NCBI RefSeq assembly: GCF_018139545.1
Contig: NZ_JAGSPJ010000002.1
Location: forward strand, 124,001 to 188,000
Direction of reading: 5' to 3'
Length of the DNA: 64,000 nucleotides
Source of the DNA: Affinundibacterium fentianense
Lineage (GTDB): Bacteria > Pseudomonadota > Gammaproteobacteria > Burkholderiales > Burkholderiaceae_D
Position 1 is the first letter of the stretch, and every line of letters starts with the position of its first letter. Of the stretch, positions 35,839-44,644 are shown in pieces. A model generated the notes under the pieces. It made no database searches. It saw only the letters and a list, made by a program, of their open reading frames with translations, and was not told the origin of the DNA. The position numbers and the translations under genes were made by a program.

Positions 35839-38766
35839 TTATTGGCAGGCTTCGCATTCCTCAAATCCTGGATCACCAGGACGCAAGTAACACGCAGCAC
35901 CTTCCGCTTCAACTGCTGGCACTCCACTCGCTTCGACGCTCGCCGTTACATAACCGCCATGGGCGCCATCAACTGCAACCGCATTCAATGCGCCAGTTTT
36001 ACTTGTGGATTTCTCAGTATGGGTCGCACCAATCGTACGTAAGTAGTAGGTTGTCTTCAAGCCACGCAGCCAAGCCAATTTATACGTCTCATCCAATTTC
36101 TTACCTGAAGCACCCGCCATATAAATATTCAATGATTGCGCCTGATCTATCCATTTTTGACGACGTGATGCTGCTTCCACCAACCAAGTTGGGCTGATTT
36201 CAAATGCAGTCGCATACAGTTCACGTAAGTCTTCTGGAATTCTATCGATTTTCGCCAAGCTACCGTCGAAATACTTCAGGTCAGAGATCATTACATCATC
36301 CCATAGACCACGCTCTTTCAAATCGCGCACCAAGTGCTCATTAATTTCCGTGAACTCACCCGACAAATTCGATTTAACATATAAATTTTGGTATGTAGGC
36401 TCAATACACGCAGAAACCCCAATAATGTTCGAGATGGTTGCGGTTGGTGCAATTGCGACGCAATTGGAGTTACGCATACCAAATTGCTTAATACGATTGC
36501 GAACGATCGTCCAGTCCATACTTTCAGAACTATCGACTTCTAGATAGCCACCGCGCTCTTGTGCCAGTAGCTTCACCGAATCCTGTGGCAAGATGCCACG
36601 GTCCCAAAGTGATCCATTGTAGGAGCTATAACGACCACGCTCCTCCGCCAACTCGGTGGATGCCAAATAAGCGTAGTAACACACTGCTTCCATTGAGGTA
36701 TCAGCGAATTGCACCGCATCCATTGATGCATAAGGTACACGCATCATATGTAAGCAATCTTGGAAGCCCATGATTCCCAAGCCAACCGGACGGTGACGTA
36801 AATTAGAATCACGCGCTTTTTTGACCGCATAGTAATTAATATCAATCACGTTATCGAGCATACGCATTGCAGTCGTGATCGTGCGTTTGAGTTTTTCATG
36901 ATCCAACTTGCCATCTTTCATGTGCGCTGGCATGTTCACTGAACCCAAGTTACACACGGCAATTTCGCTGTCATTCGTGTTCAGTGTAATCTCTGTGCAC
37001 AAATTCGAGCTATGGACGACGCCTACATGCTGTTGTGGCGAACGAATATTGCAAGGATCTTTAAACGTGATCCAAGGGTGACCAGTTTCGAACAGCATCG
37101 ACAACATTTTGCGCCACAAATCTAATGCCTGAACTTTTTTCGATAATTTAATTTCGCCTGTTGCTGCTTTTGCTTCGTAAGCGGTGTAAGCATCTTCGAA
37201 TGCTTTACCAAATTTATCGTGAAGATCAGGTACGTCAGATGGTGAGAACAAAGTCCATTCGCCCTTCTCCATCACGCGCTTCATGAACAGGTCTGGAATC
37301 CAATTCGAAGTATTCATGTCGTGCGTACGGCGGCGATCATCACCCGTGTTCTTACGCAATTCCAAGAATTCTTCGACGTCCATGTGCCAAGTTTCGAGAT
37401 AAGCACAGACCGCGCCTTTACGTTTACCGCCTTGGTTTACCGCGACCGCCGTGTCATTCACGACTTTCAAGAATGGCACCACGCCTTGTGATTTTCCGTT
37501 CGTGCCTTTGATATGCGCACCTAATGAGCGGACTGGCGTCCAGTCATTGCCTAAACCACCGGCATATTTCGCCAATAGAGCGTTTTCTTTGATTGCTTCA
37601 TAAATACCGTCCAAATCATCCGCAACGGTCGTTAAGTAGCAAGAAGATAATTGTGAACGCTGCGTACCACTATTAAATAGTGTCGGCGTAGAGCTCATGA
37701 AATCGAAGGTCGACAATAAATTATAGAATTCAATTGCGCGCGCTTCGCGATCAATCTCATTCAAGGCCAAGCCCATCGCCACGCGCATGTAGAACGCTTG
37801 CGGCATTTCGATACGGATGTCGCGAATGTGCAAGAAGTAGCGATCGTATAAAGTTTGCAAACCAAGGTAGCCGAATTGCAAATCGCGGTCAGCAACTAAG
37901 GCTTTTGCCATACGCTTTAAATCAAACTGCGCGAGTTTGGCGTCCAGCAATCCTGCTTCGATACCTTTTTTAACAAACTTCGGAAAATACTCAAGATACT
38001 CCGCTGCGGCATCCGCTTGGGCCACTTCTTTGTTAAATACTTCTTTACGTACCGTGTGCAATAGCAAACGTGCAGTGACTTGACTATACGCTGGTTCTTT
38101 TTCCATTAAGGCACGCGCTGCAAGGATCGCGGACTTATGTAATTCCTCAACTGGAACACCATCATATAAATTCTTTAAAGTCTCGATCAGAATCGCTTCT
38201 GCATCAACCAATTTTTCGAGTCCAACGCAAGCAGCGGAAATCAAAGCACGGACTTGCCCAACATTCAGCACTTGTGGCTTACCGTCAACGATCACATGAA
38301 TTTGCGGAGCAGTTGCGTCTTGCTTACCCGCTGCTTGAGCCTCTAATTGTTGACGACGCTCATCCATCCGTTTTGCGCGGTACAACACATAAGCACGTGC
38401 GACATCATGTTCACCTGAACGCATCAATGCCAATTCGACTTGATCTTGGATGTCTTCGATATGGAATGTGCCGCCATTTGGCTGGCGACGCATCAATGCA
38501 CTGACTACGTTAAACGTCAGGTGTTCGACCAGCTCACGTATTCTTGCGGATGCAGCACCCTGACCACCATTGACAGCCAAAAAGGCTTTCGTCACAGCGA
38601 TTGAAATTTTCGACGGCTCAAAGCCTACGACCGCACCATTTCTACGAATAATACGGTAGTCGCTAAAACTCGCAGTTGGAACGACATGATTTTGCGGCGA
38701 CAGGCTAGCTTGCGCAGCGACAGGATCATGAGCTTGAGTTGATGATATTTCTAAAGAAGAGTGCAT
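35839..38766 (-). CDS. nrdA: Ribonucleotide reductase alpha subunit
   Basis: Large catalytic subunit (975 aa; E. coli NrdA is 761) with an N-terminal ATP cone (about 36-135, starting YRIIRRNGAVVGFEPSKI) for allosteric activity control. Catalytic-barrel motifs include SGTQRSQLSSCYL, NLCTEI and MRNSNCVAIAPTATISN; the paired Tyr of the radical path is in LKTTYYLRTIG. The C-terminal Cys pair CEACQ shuttles electrons from thioredoxin or glutaredoxin. The extra length is mostly N-terminal, as in other Burkholderiales. Two NrdR boxes lie about 265-310 bp upstream, so transcription is very probably under NrdR repression when dATP is high. Confidence 0.97.
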   Translation of the reverse strand: MHSSLEISSTQAHDPVAAQASLSPQNHVVPTASFSDYRIIRRNGAVVGFEPSKISIAVTKAFLAVNGGQGAASARIRELVEHLTFNVVSALMRRQPNGGTFHIEDIQDQVELALMRSGEHDVARAYVLYRAKRMDERRQQLEAQAAGKQDATAPQIHVIVDGKPQVLNVGQVRALISAACVGLEKLVDAEAILIETLKNLYDGVPVEELHKSAILAARALMEKEPAYSQVTARLLLHTVRKEVFNKEVAQADAAAEYLEYFPKFVKKGIEAGLLDAKLAQFDLKRMAKALVADRDLQFGYLGLQTLYDRYFLHIRDIRIEMPQAFYMRVAMGLALNEIDREARAIEFYNLLSTFDFMSSTPTLFNSGTQRSQLSSCYLTTVADDLDGIYEAIKENALLAKYAGGLGNDWTPVRSLGAHIKGTNGKSQGVVPFLKVVNDTAVAVNQGGKRKGAVCAYLETWHMDVEEFLELRKNTGDDRRRTHDMNTSNWIPDLFMKRVMEKGEWTLFSPSDVPDLHDKFGKAFEDAYTAYEAKAATGEIKLSKKVQALDLWRKMLSMLFETGHPWITFKDPCNIRSPQQHVGVVHSSNLCTEITLNTNDSEIAVCNLGSVNMPAHMKDGKLDHEKLKRTITTAMRMLDNVIDINYYAVKKARDSNLRHRPVGLGIMGFQDCLHMMRVPYASMDAVQFADTSMEAVCYYAYLASTELAEERGRYSSYNGSLWDRGILPQDSVKLLAQERGGYLEVDSSESMDWTIVRNRIKQFGMRNSNCVAIAPTATISNIIGVSACIEPTYQNLYVKSNLSGEFTEINEHLVRDLKERGLWDDVMISDLKYFDGSLAKIDRIPEDLRELYATAFEISPTWLVEAASRRQKWIDQAQSLNIYMAGASGKKLDETYKLAWLRGLKTTYYLRTIGATHTEKSTSKTGALNAVAVDGAHGGYVTASVEASGVPAVEAEGAACYLRPGDPGFEECEACQ

Positions 38767-39031
38767 TTCGCCTCCAGGTTCAGGGTCTTATAAATTGAAT
38801 TAAGGTGAATATTGCGTTCGTACTGCGCGTGTTACAACTAGTTGTACTGCTTGCTGTACTGCGATTTGCTGAAGGTCTCAGCAACTTCAACTTCCACTTC
38901 CGCTTGTACGTGAACTGTGCAACCGTCTCATCCAAATCTAAACAGCGATGAACGACGTCAGACTAGCGTGTGAGGCGATTAAATCGAATCAGAACACGTG
39001 AAAAAAATAACTTTGGGAAACTTTCCAAAAA

Positions 39032-39077
39032 ACACTATATCTAGTGCATTTATTTTTATTTGCACTAATTCTAGTGT
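39032..39077. promoter_or_regulatory. Pair of NrdR boxes upstream of nrdA
   Basis: Box 1 ACACTATATCTAGTGC (39032-39047) and box 2 GCACTAATTCTAGTGT (39062-39077) both fit the NrdR consensus (acaCwAtATaTwGtgt) and are 30 bp apart start to start, close to three helical turns. Box 1 overlaps a minus-strand TATAGT that could be a -10, so NrdR binding would block the promoter. The nrdR gene itself is outside the window. The rest of the 38767-39369 gap is AT-rich with an imperfect hairpin (GATAGT/ACTATC, 39316-39333). Confidence 0.88.
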
Positions 39078-39369
39078 CTCGATCTCGAGAGTGCAACCGG
39101 TTTTTTTATTCAAAGGTGGATATTTTTGGGAGATTTTGTATGCATTCGTTTGACAACCGAGAACATACAAAACAACGGGGATTCCGACGTGAGTGGACAC
39201 TCACATGGTATGCAAAAAATTTGTGCAGGCGACTCAACAAACGCAGATTTTTTTGTTGAATTTATTTTTGCAAGAAGAAGAAAAAGAGAAAAATAAACCA
39301 CAGATAGGGAAACTTGATAGTCACTTTACTATCGTAAATACAAGTTAGACGACCGATAGGCCGAATTGG

Positions 39370-40026
39370 TCAGCCTAAACCAGACCTTTGTACATCCCAA
39401 TGCGGTAGGCTATTTGCGTATCGATTCCAATCAAAGCAGGGACCAGGGTCCGTCTTGCGACCAGGTGCAATTTCGTCATGTCCAACGATGTGCTCGATCG
39501 GGTGTGCATCGATCAACGCTTTGCTTAGCAATTGTAAAGATAGGTACTGATCGGAGGTAAATGGTAAAAAATCACATCCCTCTAGTTCAATACCGATAGA
39601 ATAATCATTGCAGCCTTCTCTCTCTTCAAAGCATGAAACACCAGCATGCCATGCACGATCCAAGGTCGACACGAATTGTATGAGATGACCGTCTCGACGA
39701 ATCAAGAAATGACTAGAAACTTGTACTCCGCGCAAATCGTGAAAGCTTGGATGGGCGTCAATTTCTAATCGATTAAGAAATAAATCAACGATATGCGGAC
39801 CGCAAAATTCTGCTAAAGGTAAACTGATGTTGTGAATCACCAGCAAATTGATCGCTATTCCTGCGGGTCGTGTGCCGAAGTTGGGGGAGTGATGCTGTTC
39901 GATCTGCGGGCACCAACCACGCGGGTCTATCCTCAACGGAATCAATGTCGGATCACGCAAATTGTCCAACATTGGTTCGACATACTGACCCACTACGTGC
40001 GATGGATTAATCCGCTTCAACATCAT
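39370..40026 (-). CDS. ampD: 1,6-anhydro-N-acetylmuramyl-L-alanine amidase AmpD
   Basis: Cytoplasmic zinc amidase (218 aa) that removes peptides from anhydromuropeptides during peptidoglycan recycling and so indirectly controls AmpR-dependent lactamases in other bacteria. Zinc ligands fit the amidase-2 family: the His in LLVIHNISLP, the His in RAWHAG and the final His/Asp in VGHDEIAPGRKTDPGPCFDW. The first 20 nt overlap the end of pilR, which is the usual pilR-ampD order in Oxalobacteraceae. The starting ATG has a second ATG next to it. Length is slightly above the 187 aa of E. coli because of an N-terminal addition. Confidence 0.94.
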   Translation of the reverse strand: MMLKRINPSHVVGQYVEPMLDNLRDPTLIPLRIDPRGWCPQIEQHHSPNFGTRPAGIAINLLVIHNISLPLAEFCGPHIVDLFLNRLEIDAHPSFHDLRGVQVSSHFLIRRDGHLIQFVSTLDRAWHAGVSCFEEREGCNDYSIGIELEGCDFLPFTSDQYLSLQLLSKALIDAHPIEHIVGHDEIAPGRKTDPGPCFDWNRYANSLPHWDVQRSGLG

Positions 40027-41482
40027 GAATTTTCAGCTTTTGTATAGAGTATCGCAATTGTCGAAAACTCACGCCCAACAATTCGGCAGCCTGAGTCCGG
40101 TTATTGCGTGTTTTCAACAATGCAGCTCGAATGACCTCGCGCTCGATATGCTCTAAAAACGCTGGCAAGCTGCATGGCAATTCCGGCAGAAGAACAGATG
40201 CAGGCTTATTCAACCCGACAGTATCCGTAGACTCCATCTGCTGGATCTGTTCTACTGAAACAGAGGTAAACTTGTCGGCTACGCTCGCACGAGTGCTTCC
40301 CCTAAGCCCTAGATCGATTACTTCAATACTGCCGTCATTTGCAAACGCTGCTGCCCGCTCTAAAATATTCTCCAATTCACGGACATTGCCAGGAAAATCA
40401 TAGCTTTGCAAAGCACTTAAAGCCGATTCGGTCAATGAAACAGGGTAACCAGGCACACCCAACTTAAGCAAGATCGAATTCGCTAATTCGCTCACATCAT
40501 TCAAGCGCTGACGTAAAGGCGGCAATACTAGCTCGATCACATTTAAACGATAATAGAGATCTTGACGGAATTTTCCTTCATTGACGCAAGCTTCAAGATT
40601 TTGATGGGTTGCGCTCAATATTCGCACATCGACAGCCTCTTCAATGGTCGCGCCTACTTTACGCACGCGACGCTCTTGAATTGCTCGCAGTAGCTTCACT
40701 TGCATCGCTAAGGGCAAATCAGCCACTTCATCGAGCATTAAGGTTCCACCATTCGCAGCCTGAAAGAAACCATCTCTATCATCAACCGCACCTGTAAAAG
40801 CCCCTTTGCGGTAGCCAAAAAATTCAGCTTCCATCAAGGCTTCGGGAATCGCCCCACAATTGACAGCGATAAAGGGCTTGTCTGCTCGCGGACTATTTCG
40901 ATGTATCTCACGAGCCGCTAATTCTTTACCACTTCCTGACTCACCAGTAATAATAACTGGCGCCATACTTCGGGCTAACCGACTAATCTGTGCTCGAACA
41001 TGTTGTATTTCGCTCGACTGCCCAATCAAGAACGAGGGTGAGGAAGGCGTCGCACTCACAATCGCGACTTCTTCTGTTGGTTTAACATGCTGCATTTGCA
41101 AGGCTGAGCGCACCAACTTACGTAGTTGGTCTAAAGCGACCGGCTTCGAAACGTAGTCAAATGCGCCAGCTTTCAATGCGACGACCGCATTATCTGCACT
41201 TCCAAATGCCGTGATCACCGCAATTGGTGTCGCGCGATATTGCGCATTCACTTCTTCAACCATCTCTAAGCCGGATCCATCAGGCAAACGCATATCGGTA
41301 AGCACTAAAGAATAGCTATGTTTACTCAAAAAACGGCGTGCGCCTTCCAAGGATTCGGCTGTATCCACATCTAAACCCATCTTTATGAGAGTAATTTCCA
41401 ATAACTCTCGAAGATGTGCCTCATCATCGATCACCAAGATCCGCGCATTAGTCGTAGTAGCGCCGCTATCGTTTTGACTCAT
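40007..41482 (-). CDS. pilR: Sigma-54-dependent response regulator PilR
   Basis: NtrC-type regulator (491 aa) expected to activate type IV pilin (pilA) transcription with sigma-54. Receiver domain: acidic pair D19-D20 and phosphorylation site D63 in LTDMRLPDGSG. AAA+ domain: Walker A GESGSGKE (180-187) and the sigma-54 contact loop GAFTGA (227-232). Fis-type helix-turn-helix at the end: NRTQAAELLGVSFRQLRYSI. It overlaps pilS by 4 bp and ampD by 20 bp. The assignment as PilR and not another NtrC-like regulator rests on the paired six-helix PilS-type kinase; no pil structural genes are in the window. Confidence 0.9.
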   Translation of the reverse strand: MSQNDSGATTTNARILVIDDEAHLRELLEITLIKMGLDVDTAESLEGARRFLSKHSYSLVLTDMRLPDGSGLEMVEEVNAQYRATPIAVITAFGSADNAVVALKAGAFDYVSKPVALDQLRKLVRSALQMQHVKPTEEVAIVSATPSSPSFLIGQSSEIQHVRAQISRLARSMAPVIITGESGSGKELAAREIHRNSPRADKPFIAVNCGAIPEALMEAEFFGYRKGAFTGAVDDRDGFFQAANGGTLMLDEVADLPLAMQVKLLRAIQERRVRKVGATIEEAVDVRILSATHQNLEACVNEGKFRQDLYYRLNVIELVLPPLRQRLNDVSELANSILLKLGVPGYPVSLTESALSALQSYDFPGNVRELENILERAAAFANDGSIEVIDLGLRGSTRASVADKFTSVSVEQIQQMESTDTVGLNKPASVLLPELPCSLPAFLEHIEREVIRAALLKTRNNRTQAAELLGVSFRQLRYSIQKLKIHDVEAD

Positions 41483-43218
41483 GACTTCTCATTCGAGGAA
41501 AAATTAATTACGAAACGCCCTCCGGGATCTATCCCGTAGGTTGAAGTTTCATCATTGCGGTATTCATAATCAAGCAAAGCATGATTATTCAAGCACAATT
41601 CGCGTGCCATATATAAACCCAAACCGGTTCCTTTGCTCGAAGTCGTGTAAAAAGGCTCAAACAAATGGGCTCGTACCGTTGCCGAAATACCCGGACCATC
41701 ATCTTGTATGTGAAGTTCGCGTCGATTACCAGATGACACGGTCATAATCAAGCGAATACAACCTGGTTTTCCACTGGCATAGCGGACTGCGTTTGACAGT
41801 AAATTAGTAATCACTTCATGTAGGTGGCCAAGGTCAAACATGATATCAAAATGGCCGTTATCACTGATTAAAATCATTTGTTCAGAAATCCCGCGCGTTT
41901 CAACAAACTCTTGCACGATGTCTCGAATTTCATCAATCAGCGAAATAGGTTCCAGATTCATTTGCGCTTTACGCGACAACTTCAAAATATCTTCGATCAT
42001 CTGATTGAGGCGGGCGACATTGTCTTCAACTATTTTCAATAGACGCCTAGACTGCACTTCGTTTTGAACGTCCTCGCCTAGCAATGAAGCCGCATAAGAA
42101 ATCGAAGAAAGCGGATTGCGGACTTCATGCGCAATACTCGCCGTCAGTCGCCCCATTGACGCTAGCTTCAACTGTTGGGCTTGGTTCTCTAACTCTGAAA
42201 CGTTTTGAATAAATATCAACGTATAAGGTTTAAGGTGCAATTCAAGTTGATCGTATTCGCTCTCATCTATCCTAACAAAACGCAATTTCAAGTGCGTTGA
42301 AACTTCGACCGGTTCCTCAGTCGCCGACAAAGCCTGGTTCGGCGCGCGCTCTTCGATATAGTGACGAATAACGACAAAAGACGCGCCCTCATTGCGTAAC
42401 CAAGTCGTGGTATCAGGTCGCTGCCCATTTGTCCATTTCTGGAACGCTTCCGCGATGGGCTCCAAACCAGCAATCTGATGAAGTCCAACTTTTTCTACCG
42501 TTCTATCCTTACGCTGAAGTATACCTAGCATGCGCTCAGCGGCCGGATTCATCTCAAATAAATGGCCATCCTGATCAATCACCAAAATTCCATCATCCAT
42601 ATCAGCAATGACAGTGCGATTAATGGCTTGCTGTAGTGCTAATTCATAACCTCTTCGCGAGGCTAACTCTTCTTGCCCAATGAGGTTTTTTGCCAAGCGA
42701 TTCAGCACATACACCACAGCGAAATAGGCTGCACCGTACAACCCGGCTTGTGAAATAATCCCACTATCTTCACTCTGTAAAACCTGATAGGTATTCACCG
42801 TCAACAAGAAAATTGACACCGCAGAGACAAAAAAAAGTGCGAGAACCAATGGGCCCAAAATTCCCAAGCCAACCAGAGGAAAGAGATAGAGAATAATTAG
42901 ACCACTCTTACTCCCACCCGATCCGATGTAGAGAATTGAGACAACCAGCAAATCCAAACTAATTTGGGTAACGAGCTGTAGCAGAAATCGTTGTTGCCAT
43001 TGACGCTTAACGACAACAAATGCGAGCGCCAATAACAGATAGCTTGCTGCAATTGCGCGTAGCAAATTCGGTTCGAATATCCAGTATTCTGTGAAATTCT
43101 TAAAACTTAGAAAGAGCAAAATCGCGAGTGCAACAATGACCCGCGAATAATTTAAGGTTTGCAAGGAGCGCCAGAGTGTCGCACCAATGTCACCTTGTCG
43201 AAGCTCGTTAAGTGTCAT
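41479..43218 (-). CDS. pilS: Sensor histidine kinase PilS
   Basis: Membrane sensor kinase (579 aa) partnering PilR. About six N-terminal membrane helices (roughly residues 25-45, 55-72, 80-98, 105-125, 125-145 and 160-180) without a large periplasmic loop are typical of PilS. A PAS domain follows (about 195-275, VIADMDDGILVIDQDG), then the dimerisation/His-phosphoacceptor helix with H364 in SIAHEVRNPLSS and the ATPase domain with NLLSNAVRYAS, DDGPGI and GTGLGL boxes. The frame opens at TTG 43233, but ATG 43218 is the better start. It is separated from the upstream PP0621-type gene by 30 bp. Confidence 0.9.
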   Translation of the reverse strand: MTLNELRQGDIGATLWRSLQTLNYSRVIVALAILLFLSFKNFTEYWIFEPNLLRAIAASYLLLALAFVVVKRQWQQRFLLQLVTQISLDLLVVSILYIGSGGSKSGLIILYLFPLVGLGILGPLVLALFFVSAVSIFLLTVNTYQVLQSEDSGIISQAGLYGAAYFAVVYVLNRLAKNLIGQEELASRRGYELALQQAINRTVIADMDDGILVIDQDGHLFEMNPAAERMLGILQRKDRTVEKVGLHQIAGLEPIAEAFQKWTNGQRPDTTTWLRNEGASFVVIRHYIEERAPNQALSATEEPVEVSTHLKLRFVRIDESEYDQLELHLKPYTLIFIQNVSELENQAQQLKLASMGRLTASIAHEVRNPLSSISYAASLLGEDVQNEVQSRRLLKIVEDNVARLNQMIEDILKLSRKAQMNLEPISLIDEIRDIVQEFVETRGISEQMILISDNGHFDIMFDLGHLHEVITNLLSNAVRYASGKPGCIRLIMTVSSGNRRELHIQDDGPGISATVRAHLFEPFYTTSSKGTGLGLYMARELCLNNHALLDYEYRNDETSTYGIDPGGRFVINFSSNEKS

Positions 43219-43248
43219 GTATTTGAAGTTCAATAAAATCGGTCAAAA

Positions 43249-43527
43249 TTATTGACTAAATGCTTCTGCATGTTCCTTGCAGCAAAATTGTAAATTGCCG
43301 CGAAGGACTGCCTCCGAAGCTGGAAAATAAATTTGGCATTGGGCACAATTGAGCATAGCTTCGCTTTGCGTGGTTTGATGAACCGAACGGGCTGCAGAAA
43401 AAGAACTTCCATCCTCAGTCGAGAAACGCGTTTCTTCCTTTTTCGCCGAGGTCCGACTTGCATTCATATTTTTTCGAATAGCAAAGTAAACCAATACAGC
43501 CAGCCCCAACCACACGATGATCCTCAT
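43249..43527 (-). CDS. PP0621 family small Cys-rich protein
   Basis: A 92-aa protein with one N-terminal membrane helix (about 3-17) and a C-terminal zinc-binding-like motif: C-x2-C (LNCAQCQIYFP) and then CC-x2-H (LQFCCKEHAEAF). This matches the PP0621 family, which in Burkholderiales and Pseudomonas lies between the CcsA-like gene and pilS. The starting ATG overlaps the upstream gene by 4 bp (ATGA type), so translation is coupled. The function is unknown; the metal motif suggests a membrane-tethered zinc ribbon. Confidence 0.85.
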   Translation of the reverse strand: MRIIVWLGLAVLVYFAIRKNMNASRTSAKKEETRFSTEDGSSFSAARSVHQTTQSEAMLNCAQCQIYFPASEAVLRGNLQFCCKEHAEAFSQ

Positions 43528-44333
43528 AAGACGCTCCTGTGCAACACGACTTCCAATACGAAGCGACTACCAACATAGGCCAGTAACAGACTGACAAACC
43601 CAAATAAAGTAATCCTCAATACCGCCTTGCCGCGCCATCCGCGCCACTGACGCCCCGCCAACAACACGGCAAAGAGCAACCAAGAAAGCAAAGACAAAAC
43701 AGTCTTATGATCCCATTTAAACGCAACCCCTAAAAACTGCTCAGAAAAAATAACACCGGAAAGGACCGTTAAGCTGAGTAGGATAAATCCCAAGGTCACC
43801 AGCAAGAACAAGATATGTTCCATCTTGAGTAAGGCTGGCAACCGATCGAGCGCACGCTCCAACCAAGTCTGCACAGGCTTAGCGCGCCTGCGATGGAGAT
43901 ATAAATCTTGCACATACATCGCCAAGGCATGAAAAGCTGCGATCGTGAGCGTGCTGTAAGCAAGTAAAGCTACACCGACATGCCAAGGGAACATCGAAGG
44001 TTTGCTGGACAACATCACGAGGCTTCCTGGAAACGCTATAGGTAACAACACTGTCACAGCTGCCTGCGGCAATACTAATATACGTAGACCATCCAAGGAA
44101 AAGTTTCTGTTCTCGACCAAATACACCAAAACTGAAACCCAAATTGCCGCCGACCATACCACCGCGAAGCCTATTCGCAATGCATGCTCAGCATACAAAC
44201 TCAGACCCAAAACCAGCCCATGCAAACACCAAGCACAGGCGGTCAGTACCAAAGCCACGACGCGGCGACTATCTGAAATAAACGGACATATCACATAAAG
44301 CAGTGCTGCCGTAATGGAGAGATAAATTAGCAT
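43524..44333 (-). CDS. CcsA/YpjD-like cytochrome c assembly family protein
   Basis: Inner-membrane protein (269 aa, about eight helices) of the cytochrome c assembly (CcsA/HemX/YpjD) family. The conserved region FPWHVGVALLAYSTLTIAAFHA and the later FKWDHKTVLSLLSWLLFA hold the His residues used for heme handling in the family. True CcsA is larger and works with CcsB; this short form is the YpjD type, whose exact role is unclear. In relatives it normally lies divergent from ffh; here an S46 peptidase gene and an unknown membrane gene lie in between. First gene of the group leading to pilS-pilR-ampD. Confidence 0.85.
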   Translation of the reverse strand: MLIYLSITAALLYVICPFISDSRRVVALVLTACAWCLHGLVLGLSLYAEHALRIGFAVVWSAAIWVSVLVYLVENRNFSLDGLRILVLPQAAVTVLLPIAFPGSLVMLSSKPSMFPWHVGVALLAYSTLTIAAFHALAMYVQDLYLHRRRAKPVQTWLERALDRLPALLKMEHILFLLVTLGFILLSLTVLSGVIFSEQFLGVAFKWDHKTVLSLLSWLLFAVLLAGRQWRGWRGKAVLRITLFGFVSLLLAYVGSRFVLEVVLHRSVL

Positions 44334-44439
44334 TCTCTAAGTTTACACTATGTTGCGTTGAAATTTTTTGCTTTCACCAATCTGGTGCCACTTCTATTGC
44401 GCCAACACAAAAGTATCGCAGACTTCAAAAAAATCCTCT

Positions 44440-44589
44440 ATGGAAACTTTCACCCGCAGAATTACAACACTAGACATCAAACAGGACGCGTTGTCGCGAC
44501 AATCTACAAAAAGCGCATCGTTGACCCTTGACGAGTGGTGGCGCCTTCAGGATACTGCGAGCTCTCAGAAACGCGACTGGCAAAACTAA
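44440..44589 (+). CDS. Possible 49-aa small protein (doubtful)
   Basis: A short frame from ATG to TAA in the 311-bp gap between the CcsA-like gene and the S46 peptidase gene, encoding a polar peptide with LTLDEWWRLQDTASSQKRDW at its end. No good ribosome-binding site (TCCTCT precedes it). I do not recognise it. It ends 56 bp before the peptidase start. It could equally be non-coding leader. Confidence 0.25.
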   Translation: METFTRRITTLDIKQDALSRQSTKSASLTLDEWWRLQDTASSQKRDWQN

Positions 44590-44644
44590 TCGCGCTTCTC
44601 AGCCCCAAGAATGATCGATCAACCGCCTTTTGGCAGGAAATAAA

